The position numbers were made by a program, and so were the translations under genes. The notes under the pieces were generated by a model that worked only from the letters and a program-made list of their open reading frames with translations, did no database searches and was not told the DNA's origin. This document shows positions 8,006 to 16,960 of a stretch of 31,833 bases of DNA, one piece after another. The stretch's first letter is position 1. Every line of letters begins with the position of its first letter. This DNA comes from Betaproteobacteria bacterium (lineage in GTDB: Bacteria > Pseudomonadota > Gammaproteobacteria > Burkholderiales > Usitatibacteraceae): positions 1 through 31,833 of the forward strand of contig JADJSD010000009.1 in assembly GCA_016711875.1 (NCBI GenBank), given 5' to 3'.

Positions 8006-9247
8006 ATGCAGCAGTCTTTGAACGAATCCCCGGCATTGCGTCTTGCGTTGGCCGCATTTCTCGGTGCCGTCTCCCTTGTTCTGGCCGGATGCGATAGCAA
8101 GGAAGCAGCCACGCCGGACAAGGGCGCAACCACCAAGTCCGCCAATAAGTCTGCGCCTGCCAAGGGCGACAAGCATGACGAGAAGGGATCCGAAGCCGCT
8201 CACACGGAAGGCCAGGCCATCAAGCTGTCGGACGAGGAACTGAAAGTCGCCGGCATTCGTGTCGAGCCCGTGCAGGAGCAGGAGGTGTCCGACCAATTGG
8301 TGGTGACCGCCACCATTCAGGCCAACCAGGACCGCCTCGCCCGCCTGGCGCCGCGGGTGCCCGGCAAGATCGTCAACGTGAGCGCCAATCTTGGTGATCA
8401 GGTGCGCGCGGGTCAGGTACTAGCCAGCCTCGACAGCATCGAAGTGGGCGAGGCGCGTTCGGCCTATGTGCAGGCAGAAAGCGAAGCGCGGGTCGCCAAG
8501 TCCAATCTGGAACGCGCAGAACGGTTGCAGGCTGAGCAGATCGTCTCCCAAAAGGACTTCCTGCGCGCCAGGGCTGAGCATGAAAAGGCTCGGGCGGCCT
8601 TGCGAGCCGCAGCCGACAAGGTGCAAATGCTCGGGATTGGAATCAATGGCGACAATGTCTCGGTGTTTCCGCTGACGGCACCCTTCGCCGGCACGATCAT
8701 CGAGAAGAAGGCCGTTCTGGGTGAACTGGCGCAGCCAGATAAGCCCCTCTTCGGAATTGCCGACCTGTCCGTCCTCTGGATCGAGGCGAATCTCGCGGAG
8801 AAGGACCTTTCCCGCATCAAGGTAGGCGATAGCGCGATGGTGACCGCCGCCGCGTACCCAACGGAGCGTATCCCTGGAAAGCTCACCTTTATCGGAGCCA
8901 CGCTCGACAAGGAAACGCGCACCATCCGGGGCCGCATCGAGGTTCGGAATTCCGACGGCCGCCTGAAGCCGGAGATGTTCGTCACCGCCGCCATCCAGAC
9001 CTCCGGCAAGTCGAAGGCCATCGTGTTGCCCGACGAGGCTGTCGTGCTTATCTCCGCACAGCCCACGGTTTTCATTGAAGACCATGACGGCTTCGAGCCG
9101 CGCGCCGTGCAGCTGGGCGAGCGCCTTCAGGGGCGAGTCGTGATCAAGGCCGGCCTCAAGGTCGACGAGTTGGTGGTGGTGGGCGGCGCCTATGCATTGA
9201 AGGCCCGGTCGCTGAAGTCGCAGATCGGCGAAGGCCACGCGCACTGA
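8006..9247 (+). CDS. czcB: CzcB, periplasmic adaptor lipoprotein of the RND metal efflux system
   Basis: A 413-residue membrane-fusion protein with an intact frame. The signal peptide ends in a lipobox (LVLAGC), so it should be anchored in the membrane by lipid. A Lys/Ala-rich linker with a short His segment leads to the lipoyl and barrel-sandwich halves (RLAPRVPGKIVNV and PLTAPFAGTIIEKKAVLGE), separated by an alpha-hairpin (about 8450-8620). Beta-barrel and membrane-proximal domains follow. ATG 8006 is preferred over an in-frame ATG at 7970 because AGGAG precedes it and the lipoprotein signal begins there. It bridges CzcA to CzcC; metal binding and delivery to the pump are known for relatives. 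It ends 7 bp before czcA. Confidence 0.93.
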   Translation: MQQSLNESPALRLALAAFLGAVSLVLAGCDSKEAATPDKGATTKSANKSAPAKGDKHDEKGSEAAHTEGQAIKLSDEELKVAGIRVEPVQEQEVSDQLVVTATIQANQDRLARLAPRVPGKIVNVSANLGDQVRAGQVLASLDSIEVGEARSAYVQAESEARVAKSNLERAERLQAEQIVSQKDFLRARAEHEKARAALRAAADKVQMLGIGINGDNVSVFPLTAPFAGTIIEKKAVLGELAQPDKPLFGIADLSVLWIEANLAEKDLSRIKVGDSAMVTAAAYPTERIPGKLTFIGATLDKETRTIRGRIEVRNSDGRLKPEMFVTAAIQTSGKSKAIVLPDEAVVLISAQPTVFIEDHDGFEPRAVQLGERLQGRVVIKAGLKVDELVVVGGAYALKARSLKSQIGEGHAH

Positions 9248-9254
9248 CCCGACC

Positions 9255-12200
9255 ATGCTCAATCAAATCGTCAATGCGGCCTTGCGCTACAAGGTCCTTG
9301 TGCTGGTGGGCTTTGTCCTTCTGGTGGTCTTCGGCGTGCGTGCGTTCCAGCAGGTGCCCGTGGACGCCTTTCCCGACGTCACGCCAAACCAGGTCAGCAT
9401 CTACACCGAGTCCCCCGGTCTTGCTGCCGAGGACGTGGAGCGCTTGCTTACGTCGCCCATCGAGACCTCCATGGCGGGGCTGGCCGGCGTGGAATACATC
9501 CGCTCCATTTCCCTCTTCGGACTCTCCTACGTCGGCGTGTACTTCAAGGACAACGTCGACATCTACTTTGCCCGACGACTGGTCGGGGAAAAGCTCCAGG
9601 AGGCGAAGGAGAGAATCCCGCAAGGCTACGGGGAGCCCGAGCTTGGGCCAAACAGTTCCGGGCTGGGGCAGGTGTTCTGGTACACGATCGAGTCGGCCGA
9701 TCAGAAGCTTTCGGCCATGGATCTGCGCACCATTCAAGACTGGAACGTGCGCCTGATGCTTCGCACCGCCCCGGGTGTGGACGACGTGACCTCCTGGGGA
9801 GGGTTCGAGAAGCAGTTCCAGGTGCAGATCGACCCCAACAAGCTCATCAAGTATGGGTTGACCTTCAAGGCCGTGATGGAGGCGATTACTGCCAACAACC
9901 GTCAGGTGGGCGGGCAGTTCGTAAACCTCGGGCAGGAGCAGTTCCTGGTACGTGGTTTGGGACTGGTCAGCACGGCTGAGGAAATTGGAGACATCGTCGT
10001 AACCGAGCGGGAGGCGACGCCAATCCACGTGCATGACGTGGCCGAGGTCAAGGAAGGTCCGGGCTTGCGTTTCGGCGCGGTAACTCGCGATGGCAAGGAA
10101 GTCACGCTCGGCATCGCATTGGCTCGCATCAACGAGAATGCCAAAAACGTTGTCGAATCCGTGAAAGCTAAGCTCGCACTTGCCCAGCAGTCGTTGCCCG
10201 CGGGCGTGAGCATCAACCCCGTTTACGACCGGACGGAGATCGTGGACAAGGCCATGAGCACGGCAGAGCGCGCCTTGCTGGAGGGCTCCATCCTGGTTGC
10301 CGTGGTGCTTTTCCTGTTTCTGGGCGAACTCCCGCTCGGCAATCGTGGTGATCGTGACTCTGCCGCTTTGCATGCTCATCGCGTTCATGCTCATGCAGTA
10401 TTTCGGACTCTCGGCAACCTCATGTCCCTTTCGGGACTTGCCATCGGCATAGGCATGATGGTGGACTGAGCCGTGGTGATGGTGGAGAACAGTTTTCGAC
10501 TGCTGGCGCACAAGGTCGGGGGACCCCCAGTCAATCGCACCCATGTGATTCTCGAAGCGGCGCGCGAGGTCATGAATCCCATCGCTTTCGCGATTCTCAT
10601 CATCATCGTCGTGTTCCCGCCGCTTTTTTCGCTGACGGACTGGAGGGGAAGCCTTTCAAGCCCATGGCGATCACCATTACGTTCGCCATGGCGGGCCCGC
10701 TCCTTCTTCTCACCATGACGCTCGTCCCGGTGCTTTCATCCCTCATCCTGAAGCCGATGGAGGAGCGAGACACCTGGCTGGTAGCGCGCGCCAAGCGGGT
10801 CTTTCTGCCGATCCTGGATTGGGCCCTTGAGCGAAAGCGCCTGGTCGTGGGTGGCGCCTCAGTCCTTCTCGTCATCTCATTGGCGGCCTTTCCGTTTCTC
10901 GGCAAGGAGTTCATGCCGACGCTGCAGGAAGGCGCCATCATGTTCCGGGTCACCGGCATTCCCTCTACCTCGCTGGAGGAATCCGTACGTGTATCGCAGC
11001 GCATGAATGATGTGCTCAAGAAAAGCTACCCACAAACGAAGTCGGTTCTCGCCACCATTGGCCGCGCCGAGAAGGGGGAGACGACGGATGCCAATTACAT
11101 GGAGGTCCTGGTTGATGTGAAACCGGAATCGGAATGGCCCAAACGCATGTCCATGGCGCAATTGTCCGCAGCCATGCAGGAAACGCTTGAGGAGGCCATG
11201 CCGACAGTGGTCGTGGCCGCCACGCAGCCCATCCAGATGCGCGTTGAGGAGCTAATCTCCGGGGTTCGGGCGACCCTCGCCCTGAAGGTCTATGGCCCCG
11301 ACCTTGAAGTCCGGATCGGTTGGGCGCGCAGATCAAGCCTGTGCTGGGCGCGGTGCCCGGTGTGGCGGATCTATCCTTGGAGGCAAACAAGGGCAAGCCG
11401 CAGATCGTCGTAAAGGTCGACCGGCAGGCTGCGTCGCGTTACGGCATCAGTGCCGACGACATCCTGGAAATGGTGCAGGCCGGCATCGGAGGCAAGGCGG
11501 TCAGCACGCTCATTGACGGCACACGCCGGTTCGATATCCAGGTGCGACTGGATTCTGGCATCGAGGGACAGCCTGCGTGCCATCGGCAACATCCGCCGCG
11601 CGGTCCCGGCGGCGCGTTGGTTCCGCTGTCGCGCGTGGCGAGCATCGAGACGGACGAAGGCTACACGTTCGTCCGGCGCGAGCAGCTCCAGCGGTATGCA
11701 GTGATCCAGATGGATGTGAAGGGACGCGACGTCGATGGTTTCGTGAAGGAGGCCGACGCGAAGCTGAAGGCACAGGTGAAGCTGCCGGAGGGCTACTGGG
11801 TAGAGTGGGGCGGCGCCTTCGAGAACCAGCAGCGCGCCCTGAATCGCCTGGCGATCATCGTGCCGCTCACCATCGGGCTGATCTTCATCCTGCTGTACAC
11901 GGCCTTCAACTCAGTGGGCGCACGCGACCCCTCATCATCGCCAACGTGCCCTTGGCCATAATTGGCGGCGTATTCGGGCTCGCCGTCACCGGCCAGTTCG
12001 TCTCCGTTCCTCGGCGATCGGATTCATCGCCGTGTTCGGCGTGGCCATGCCCAACGGCATCGTGCTGGTGACGTTTCTTAACGACTTGCGACACCAGGGC
12101 TACAGCGTCCGGGATGCGGTCCGGCAAGGGGTCGCGTTGCGCCTGAGACCCGTGCTCATGACCGCTTCGGTGGCCATCCTCGGTCTCGTGCCGATGCTGA

Positions 12201-12364
12201 TCTCGAGCGGCGTGGGGGCGGAGACTCAGCGGCCGCTGGCCACCGTGGTCGTGGGGGGGCTCTTCACCTCGACGGCCCTCACACTGCTCCTGTTGCCTTT
12301 GCTCTACGAGTGGTTGGAGACCCGTCGCGAACAAGCACGCACCCGAGAAGGAGATGCCGCGTGA
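9255..12364 (+). CDS. czcA: CzcA/CusA-family heavy-metal RND transporter, broken by one stop and several frameshifts
   Basis: The inner-membrane proton/metal antiporter of the system. The N-terminus (MLNQIVNAALRYKVLVL, then VPVDAFPDVTPNQVSIYTE) and both large periplasmic loops are clear. The fourth-helix motif reads LAIGIGMMVD-stop-AVVMVEN, with TGA at 10467-10469 where glycine is expected. The frame also changes near 10333 and 10412 (compensating), 10630-10660, 11310, 11560 and 11605 (compensating), and 11920 and 12003 (compensating). The C-terminal half (GVAMPNGIVLVTFLNDLR, LRPVLMTASVAILGLVPM) is complete and ends at 12364. About 1,036 codons matches full-length HME-RND pumps. The helix-4 motif lacks the DFG of classic Co/Zn/Cd pumps, so the substrate is uncertain. 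Functional in life if the breaks are sequence errors; otherwise a pseudogene. Confidence 0.88.
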
Positions 12365-12710
12365 AAGAGATCAAAGCCTACGTGCATAGCAATCGCATTG
12401 CCGACGTGATTGTCGCCATTGAAGAGTCGGGATTGATGTCGAGTGCCACCTGCTCGGCGTACGCAACATCAACGCAACGTCGGTCCAAAGCCTGCTGAAG
12501 CCGGTGGACAGTGCCGAGCAGAGGTACTCGCTGCAGCTCGGCGAAGCCGTGATCGACGAAGTTCGCCTTGAGTTGCTTTGCGAGGACGACCAGGTGGAGC
12601 CGTTGGTTGCCCTGATTGATCGCACGGCGCGCACCGGGCAGCGGATTGCCGGATGGATTCTGGTTATCGATATCTCGAAGGCGGTAGTCATAGGCGGGCC
12701 CCATGTCTAG
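12361..12710 (+). CDS. PII-like signalling protein coupled to the RND operon, frameshifted
   Basis: Starting at GTG 12361 (GTGA overlap with the czcA stop), the product begins MKEIKAYVHSNRIADVIVAI, the first strand and helix of a PII fold. A one-base shift near 12430-12434 moves it to the frame reading IDVECHLLGVRNINATSVQ and then YSLQLGEAVIDEVRLELLCE. It ends ARTGQRIAGWILVIDISKAV, matching the last strands of PII. The total of about 116 residues is normal for PII. The T-loop region does not look like GlnB, and the conserved uridylylation tyrosine is not evident. A PII subgroup (called PII-NG) is known to lie beside heavy-metal RND genes; its ligand is not established as far as I know. Translational coupling to czcA suggests it modulates the pump or its expression. 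Confidence 0.78.
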
Positions 12711-12750
12711 TCATTCAGAGTGTTTCCAACTACCAACAATGGAGAAGTTC

Positions 12751-13161
12751 ATGAAAATTGCGTCATTCCTGGGTGCCGCCTCAGCTGTCCTCGTCATCAC
12801 GTCGGCCATCGCCGCCGAGGAGCATCCCAAGTACGGCGGTCAGGTACGAGAAACGGTCAGCTTCGACCTTGAGCTAGTGGCAAAAGACAAGGAGCTCGTC
12901 CTCTATGTCACCGACCACAAGGGCAAGGCCATCGAATGGCCGGACGTCGCGGGCTCCGCGACGGTCCTCTCCGGCAAAAGCAAGGAAACGGTGAAGTTGA
13001 GTGGTTCCGGGAAGGGTGTGCTCAAGGGAGTGGGCAACTTCACCATCACGGATGACACCAAGGTCGTTCTTTCGGTAACGGCAGGTGGCAAGACCGAGCA
13101 GGCAAGGTTCGCGCCTCGGCAGAAGGACAAGGCCGAGGACCACAAGGGACACAAGCACTGA
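12751..13161 (+). CDS. Small secreted protein with His-rich tail, metal-efflux associated
   Basis: About 136 residues with a signal peptide (MKIASFLGAASAVLVITSAIAA), a compact beta-rich domain (EHPKYGGQVRETVSFDLELV, then KELVLYVTDHKGKAIEWPDV), and a charged tail ending DKAEDHKGHKH that could bind metal. ATG 12751 was chosen because GGAG lies about 6 bp upstream and the signal peptide begins there; in-frame ATGs exist at 12739 and 12703. It lies 40 bp after the PII-like gene, on the same strand. I recognise it only as a conserved hypothetical seen with czc genes. The ELVLYVTDHKGK segment resembles immunoglobulin-like or CopC-like folds. A periplasmic metal-buffering role is inference. The frame is intact. 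Confidence 0.75.
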   Translation: MKIASFLGAASAVLVITSAIAAEEHPKYGGQVRETVSFDLELVAKDKELVLYVTDHKGKAIEWPDVAGSATVLSGKSKETVKLSGSGKGVLKGVGNFTITDDTKVVLSVTAGGKTEQARFAPRQKDKAEDHKGHKH

Positions 13162-13219
13162 CTCGTTCGCCCGACTCCCGATTTGCGTACGAGCCAGACA
13201 GAGCATGGGAAAGCGGATC

Positions 13220-13576
13220 ATGAAGACTCACGTTGGCGTTGCCGCTATTGTTGCAGCGGGAATCTTGACCGGCTGTGCCGGTGCGGGCTACGACCCATCC
13301 CATTCCTGGGATGAAGGGTGGCGCAAGGGAACGATCGTCGAAATGGGTGAAGGTGTCACCCTCGCGGAAAAGGTGGCGGAGAAGTGCAAACAGCCTTCCT
13401 CGGCGACGTCTTCGACGACGCGATACGCCACCATCAAGTATCGGCGCGATCGACGTAACACTTGGCGTACCGTGCCCGTTTCAGAGGACTTCGCTTTGAA
13501 AGTAGGTGATCCGGTCTTCATCAATGCGAGTGACTGCAACGCGCCCATCGAACTTCGACGTCTGGACGGGCAATAG
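13220..13576 (+). CDS. Small hypothetical lipoprotein
   Basis: A 118-residue protein with a lipoprotein signal (MKTHVGVAAIVAAGILTGC). The mature part (DPSHSWDEGWRKGTIVEMGE, then FALKVGDPVFINASDCNAPI) looks like a small beta-barrel or SH3-like fold. No enzymatic motif is visible. ATG 13220 is preferred over an in-frame ATG at 13205 because it gives a standard lipoprotein leader. It lies between the metal-efflux genes and dsbB, all on the same strand. The Cys in the SDCNAP stretch near the end, together with C82-like KCKQ, could form a disulfide, which would fit the dsb genes next door; that is speculation. The frame is intact. Confidence 0.7.
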   Translation: MKTHVGVAAIVAAGILTGCAGAGYDPSHSWDEGWRKGTIVEMGEGVTLAEKVAEKCKQPSSATSSTTRYATIKYRRDRRNTWRTVPVSEDFALKVGDPVFINASDCNAPIELRRLDGQ

Positions 13577-13605
13577 GTGACGGAACGCTCATCCGAGTCC
13601 GCCGG

Positions 13606-14009
13606 ATGCTCGTTTTCGGCTGCTGGGCGATCGCAAGCCTCTCGACGCTGGGAGCCCTGTTCTTCAGCGAGATCATGGAGCTGCCGCCCTGCGTCCTCTG
13701 CTGGTATCAGCGCACCTCTTCATGTTCCCCTGGTGCTGATCCTGCCACTTGGGCTCTTTCCCTTTGACGCGAAGATCATTCGCTACGCCTCGCCGCTCGC
13801 GCTTGGCGGTTGGGCAATTGCCTTCTTTCAGGTGTTACTCGTTGCAGGCGTGATTCCCGAGGGGCTGAAGCCCTGCTCGCAAGGGGGTGCCCTGCTCGGA
13901 AGTCCAGATCCAGTGGCTTGGGTTCGTGAACATTCCGCTGCTGTCTTTCGTCGCCTTTTCTGTCATGAACGCGCTGCTGATCGTGGCGCGCAAACGGAGC
14001 CTCACATGA
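13606..14009 (+). CDS. dsbB: DsbB, quinone-linked disulfide generator, frameshifted
   Basis: The inner-membrane four-helix protein that reoxidises DsbA using quinone. From ATG 13606 it reads MLVFGCWAIASLSTLGALFF and PCVLCWYQR, the first periplasmic Cys pair with the conserved Tyr/Gln/Arg. A shift near 13715-13725 leads to MFPLVLILPLGLFPFDAKII and a third helix. The second Cys pair reads KPCSQG, then a shift near 13885 gives VPCSEVQIQW, NIPLLSFVAFSVMNALLIV and a stop at 14007-14009. About 134 residues is a little shorter than usual, so the true start may lie upstream (no stop blocks extension to about 13576). It overlaps the dsbA-like gene by 4 bp (ATGA). The pairing with DsbA is functionally classic. 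Confidence 0.83.
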
Positions 14010-14740
14010 GTAGAACGTCCAAGCGCAACCAACGGACATCGGCCAACCAGGAACCGCAGGCGCCTGAGGCGCCTCCGGTGAGTCGCTTCAACCGAATCGG
14101 TATCTTTGTTGGTGCGGTGGTCGCCCTATTGCTCGCCTTCGCGGGGGCGGCCCTGTTCTACAAGGGTGAGAAGGCACAGTCTGCGCAGACTACAGTCGCC
14201 AAGAATCAGCCAGCGCTGGCGAGCGAACAGTCACCGACGTTCGGCAATCCGGACGCCAAGGTGCACATCGTGGAGTTCTTCGATCCAGCATGCGAAACGT
14301 GCGCCGCATTTTTCCCCCACGTGAAGAAACTGATGCTGGAAAATCCGGACAAGATCCGGCTTGCACTTCGCCATGTCACCTTCCACAAGGGATCGGAACA
14401 CGCAGTAAAGGTGCTCGAGGCCGCCCGCAGTCAAGGCAAGTACCTGCCGACACTGGAGGCGCTCTACGCTTCGCAGGAGCAATGGGCCGTAAATCACGAA
14501 GTCCGTGCGGACCTGGTTTGGAACGCTCTTGGGAGAGTCGGACTTGATCTCGAGCGGCTGCGCAAAGACATCGGTGGGGCAGACATCGCCCAACGCATGG
14601 AGCGCGACATGGCCGATGCCCGCGCCTTGGGCGTCACCAAGACTCCGGAGTTCTTCGTCAACGGACGGCCTCTCCCCAAATTCGGGCTCGAAGAGCTGCA
14701 ATCACTAGTCAAGGCGGAATTGCGAGGCGCCTATCCATGA
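14006..14740 (+). CDS. Membrane-anchored DsbA-family thiol oxidoreductase, copy 2
   Basis: A 244-residue paralog of the protein at 3486, with an intact frame. A charged, Pro-rich N-terminus precedes one membrane anchor at about 31-51, then the thioredoxin fold with CETC at about 96-99 (FFDPACETCAAFF) and the cis-Pro loop TKTPEFFVNGRPLP. The shared stretches HIVEFxDPACETCAAF, RHVxFHKGS and QGKYxxTLEA show recent common ancestry with copy 1. Here it is translationally coupled (ATGA) to dsbB upstream and to sco1 downstream (ATGA, 14737-14740). With DsbB as partner this copy is probably an oxidase. It may also act on the Cys pairs of Sco1 or Cox11. Confidence 0.9.
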   Translation: MSRTSKRNQRTSANQEPQAPEAPPVSRFNRIGIFVGAVVALLLAFAGAALFYKGEKAQSAQTTVAKNQPALASEQSPTFGNPDAKVHIVEFFDPACETCAAFFPHVKKLMLENPDKIRLALRHVTFHKGSEHAVKVLEAARSQGKYLPTLEALYASQEQWAVNHEVRADLVWNALGRVGLDLERLRKDIGGADIAQRMERDMADARALGVTKTPEFFVNGRPLPKFGLEELQSLVKAELRGAYP

Positions 14741-15385
14741 CGCTGCAAACTCACTTCCGTAGTCTTGCCGGAGCACCAGCGCAGGTGGTGAAGCGACGCG
14801 CGCTTCTCGGCCTGGCGCTGGCGACGTTCCTGACTGCGGGCCTGCGACAAGCTTTTTGCCCGGGTCTAAGACGCCCTTCAATGGTGTCGACATCACTGGC
14901 TCCAACCTCGGTCCCGACTTCCGGCTGACCGACCACAACGGCAAGGAACGCTCACTTGCGGACTTTCGCGGCAAGGTCGTAACGCTCTTCTTCGGCTATA
15001 CCCATTGCCCGGACGTCTGCCCGACGACGCTCTCGGACATGGCGCAGGCGGTAAGGCTGCTGGGACCGGACGGAGCGCGGGTGCAGGTGCTGTTCGCGAC
15101 CGTGGACCCGAAGCGCGATACCCCGGGGCTCCTCCGCAACTACGTACCCGCGTTCAACCCGGGCTTCCTGGGCCTTTACGGTGACGCGGCGGCCCTGGCA
15201 AAGGTCACGCAGGATTTCAAGATCTACGCTGCCGAGCGCCCAGGGAAGACGCCGGAGTCGTACACCGTCGACCACTCCGCGCAGTCGTTGGTCTTCGACA
15301 CCAAGGGCCGGCTACGCCTCATGCCCCGTACGGCACTGCAGGCGACAAGATCACTTCGGACCTGCGAGTCCTCCTGAACTCGTGA
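14737..15385 (+). CDS. sco1: Sco1/SenC/PrrC-family copper chaperone, frameshifted
   Basis: Sco proteins are membrane-anchored thioredoxin-fold proteins that bind copper through CxxxC and a distal His and help build the CuA site of cytochrome c oxidase. The gene begins at ATG 14737 with a hydrophobic anchor (RRALLGLALATFLTAG). A shift near 14855 leads to FNGVDITGSNLGPDFRLTDH, then FFGYTHCPDVCPTTLSDMAQ (copper Cys pair) and VDHSAQSLVFDTKG (the conserved His). A second shift near 15325 replaces the last residues; the alternative frame reads YGTAGDKITSDLRVLLNS and stops at 15383-15385, the normal family ending. It overlaps dsbA copy 2 by 4 bp. Disulfide chemistry from the neighbouring Dsb proteins could set the redox state of its Cys pair. 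Confidence 0.87.
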
Positions 15386-15419
15386 GGCGTGGGGTTTGAA
15401 GCCTCCTACACATCTTGCG

Positions 15420-15698
15420 ATGCCATCAGCGATTACTGAGAGGGAATCTGACGTGGGATGGGTATTTCTGGAAGTGTTGGCTGCTCTCCTGATTGCGGTG
15501 GGAATCGTCTGGTGGACCACCCAATGGGCACCGAAAGCTGGTACGGGAAGAGCGCAGGAGGAACGCGCCGACGATCCCGGTCAGAGGAAGGGCGATGACA
15601 CGGAACCGAAGAGATGGGTGACTGATGAGAAGCGACCAATCCCCTCGGACAGACGCGATGCCCCGCTTTCCAGATCAGGCCGCGAACGAGCGCAGGAA
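15420..15698 (+). CDS. Small single-span membrane protein, unknown function, end uncertain
   Basis: From ATG 15420 the frame encodes a short polar start, one strong transmembrane segment (VFLEVLAALLIAVGIVWWTT), and a charged Arg/Asp/Glu-rich tail. The frame stays open directly into the L,D-transpeptidase start at 15699, so its true stop is probably lost to an indel; a TGA in another frame lies at 15619-15621 and another at 15703-15705. The latter, in ATGCTGA, would give an overlap like others in this region. I do not recognise the family. Its position between sco1 and the transpeptidase suggests co-transcription only. Confidence 0.45.
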
Positions 15699-16960
15699 AT
15701 GCTGACTCTAACGTCGCCTTCGCTTCTTCGGCATGCCGTGTTGTACCTTGCGCTTTCATTGTCCGCAGTTGCTGCGCAAGGACAAGACTTGAGTGGCGAA
15801 CCTTTGCAGGACAACCCGGAGCGCCAACTCCATCGGGCACTCGAGCTCATGGAGGGGCGGCCAGCCCGACGCCGCGATTCGGGAAGTGGACCAGCTTGTT
15901 TCGAAGTATCCAAACTTCCGTATGGCGCACATGTTGCACGGCGACCTGTTGCTCGCCCGAGCAGGTCGCGCCATGCTACCGGGGCCGACAGGTGCGGATT
16001 CGGAACCGTTCGCGGAATTGCGTGCGGAGTATCGCGCCCGGGATCGTAACCGCAGGGACCCGCCGCCCGCCGGATACGTGCCTCGCAACCTGATGCGGCT
16101 GGCTACCGGACAGCATGCCATTGTCGTCGACGCAAGCCGGTCGCGCGTCTTTCTCTACGATGAGCAGGGCGGAGCGCCGCGCTCGGTGCGCGACTACTAC
16201 ACCGCCATCGGCAGGCTGGGTACTGCGAAGGAGCGAGAAGGTGACAAGAAGACGCCCGTCGGCATCTACTTCGTCTCGTCCCACATTCCGGGAACGCGAT
16301 TGCCTGACCTGTACGGCTGGGGTGCTTTTCCCATCAGCTATCCCAATGAGTGGGATCGCCGGCTCGGGCGAACCGGAAACGGAATCTGGCTCCACGGCGT
16401 ACCGTCGGACAATTACGCGCGCGGCCCACTGTCGACCGATGGTTGCGTGGCCCTTGCCAACGGCGAAATCGCCGATCTGCTCCGCGGGTCCGGCAGCGGT
16501 ACACCTGTCGTCATCGTCGACCGAATCGAGTGGATTGCTCCTGAAGTCCTGCAACAGGAAAGTGACAAGTTCCACCGGACACTCGAACAATGGCGTAGCG
16601 ACTGGGAAAGCCGCAATACCGAGAACTACCTCGCCCACTATTCGCGAACATTCCGCAGCGACGGCATGGACCTCGCGGCATGGAAGGCGCGCAAGCGGCT
16701 GGTGAACGCAGGCAAGTCGTGGATCAAGGTCGAACTTGGGTCACTCAGCATTCTGCGTGACCCTGGCACCGAGCCGCTAGTGGTCGTGACATTCGATCAG
16801 GACTATCGATCGAGCAACCCTCTCCACCCGCGTGCGCAAGCGTCAATACTGGGTCCTCGAAGACGACCGGTGGAAAGTCGCGCACGAGGACGCCGTAGGT
16901 CGCGGCTCGAATGGCCTGCCCGACTCCTTCCCCGACCGGAGGCGATATGCTCGCCAATGA
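15699..16960 (+). CDS. L,D-transpeptidase (YkuD domain) with C-terminal NTF2-like domain, frameshifted
   Basis: From ATG 15699 (AGGA upstream) a signal peptide (HAVLYLALSLSAVAAQG) is followed by a TPR-like helical region; a shift near 15850 joins ALELMEG to GQPDAAIREVDQLVSKYPNF. The YkuD catalytic domain contains GIWLHGVPSDNYA and the active-site STDGCVALAN, with Cys as nucleophile. The domain crosslinks peptidoglycan 3-3 or attaches proteins to the wall. Past about residue 290 an NTF2-like segment (AHYSRTFRSDGMDLAAWKAR) ends, after a shift near 16815, as STRVRKRQYWVLEDDRWKVA and a stop at 16958-16960. It overlaps ctaG by 14 bp. YkuD proteins with this tail are common in proteobacteria. Its place in a metal/redox operon is unusual. 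Confidence 0.82.

Noticed and set aside
10467..10469. TGA recoding (selenocysteine or Gly code) in czcA
   Set aside because: Many genes in the window end with TGA at normal family lengths, so TGA is a stop here. The expected residue is Gly, not Cys or Sec, and no SECIS-like element was noted.
9156..10544. Long minus-strand open frame opposite czcB/czcA (about 460 codons)
   Set aside because: Antisense shadow of GC-rich coding sequence; the plus strand encodes unmistakable RND and adaptor motifs, and the antisense peptide has no recognisable domain.
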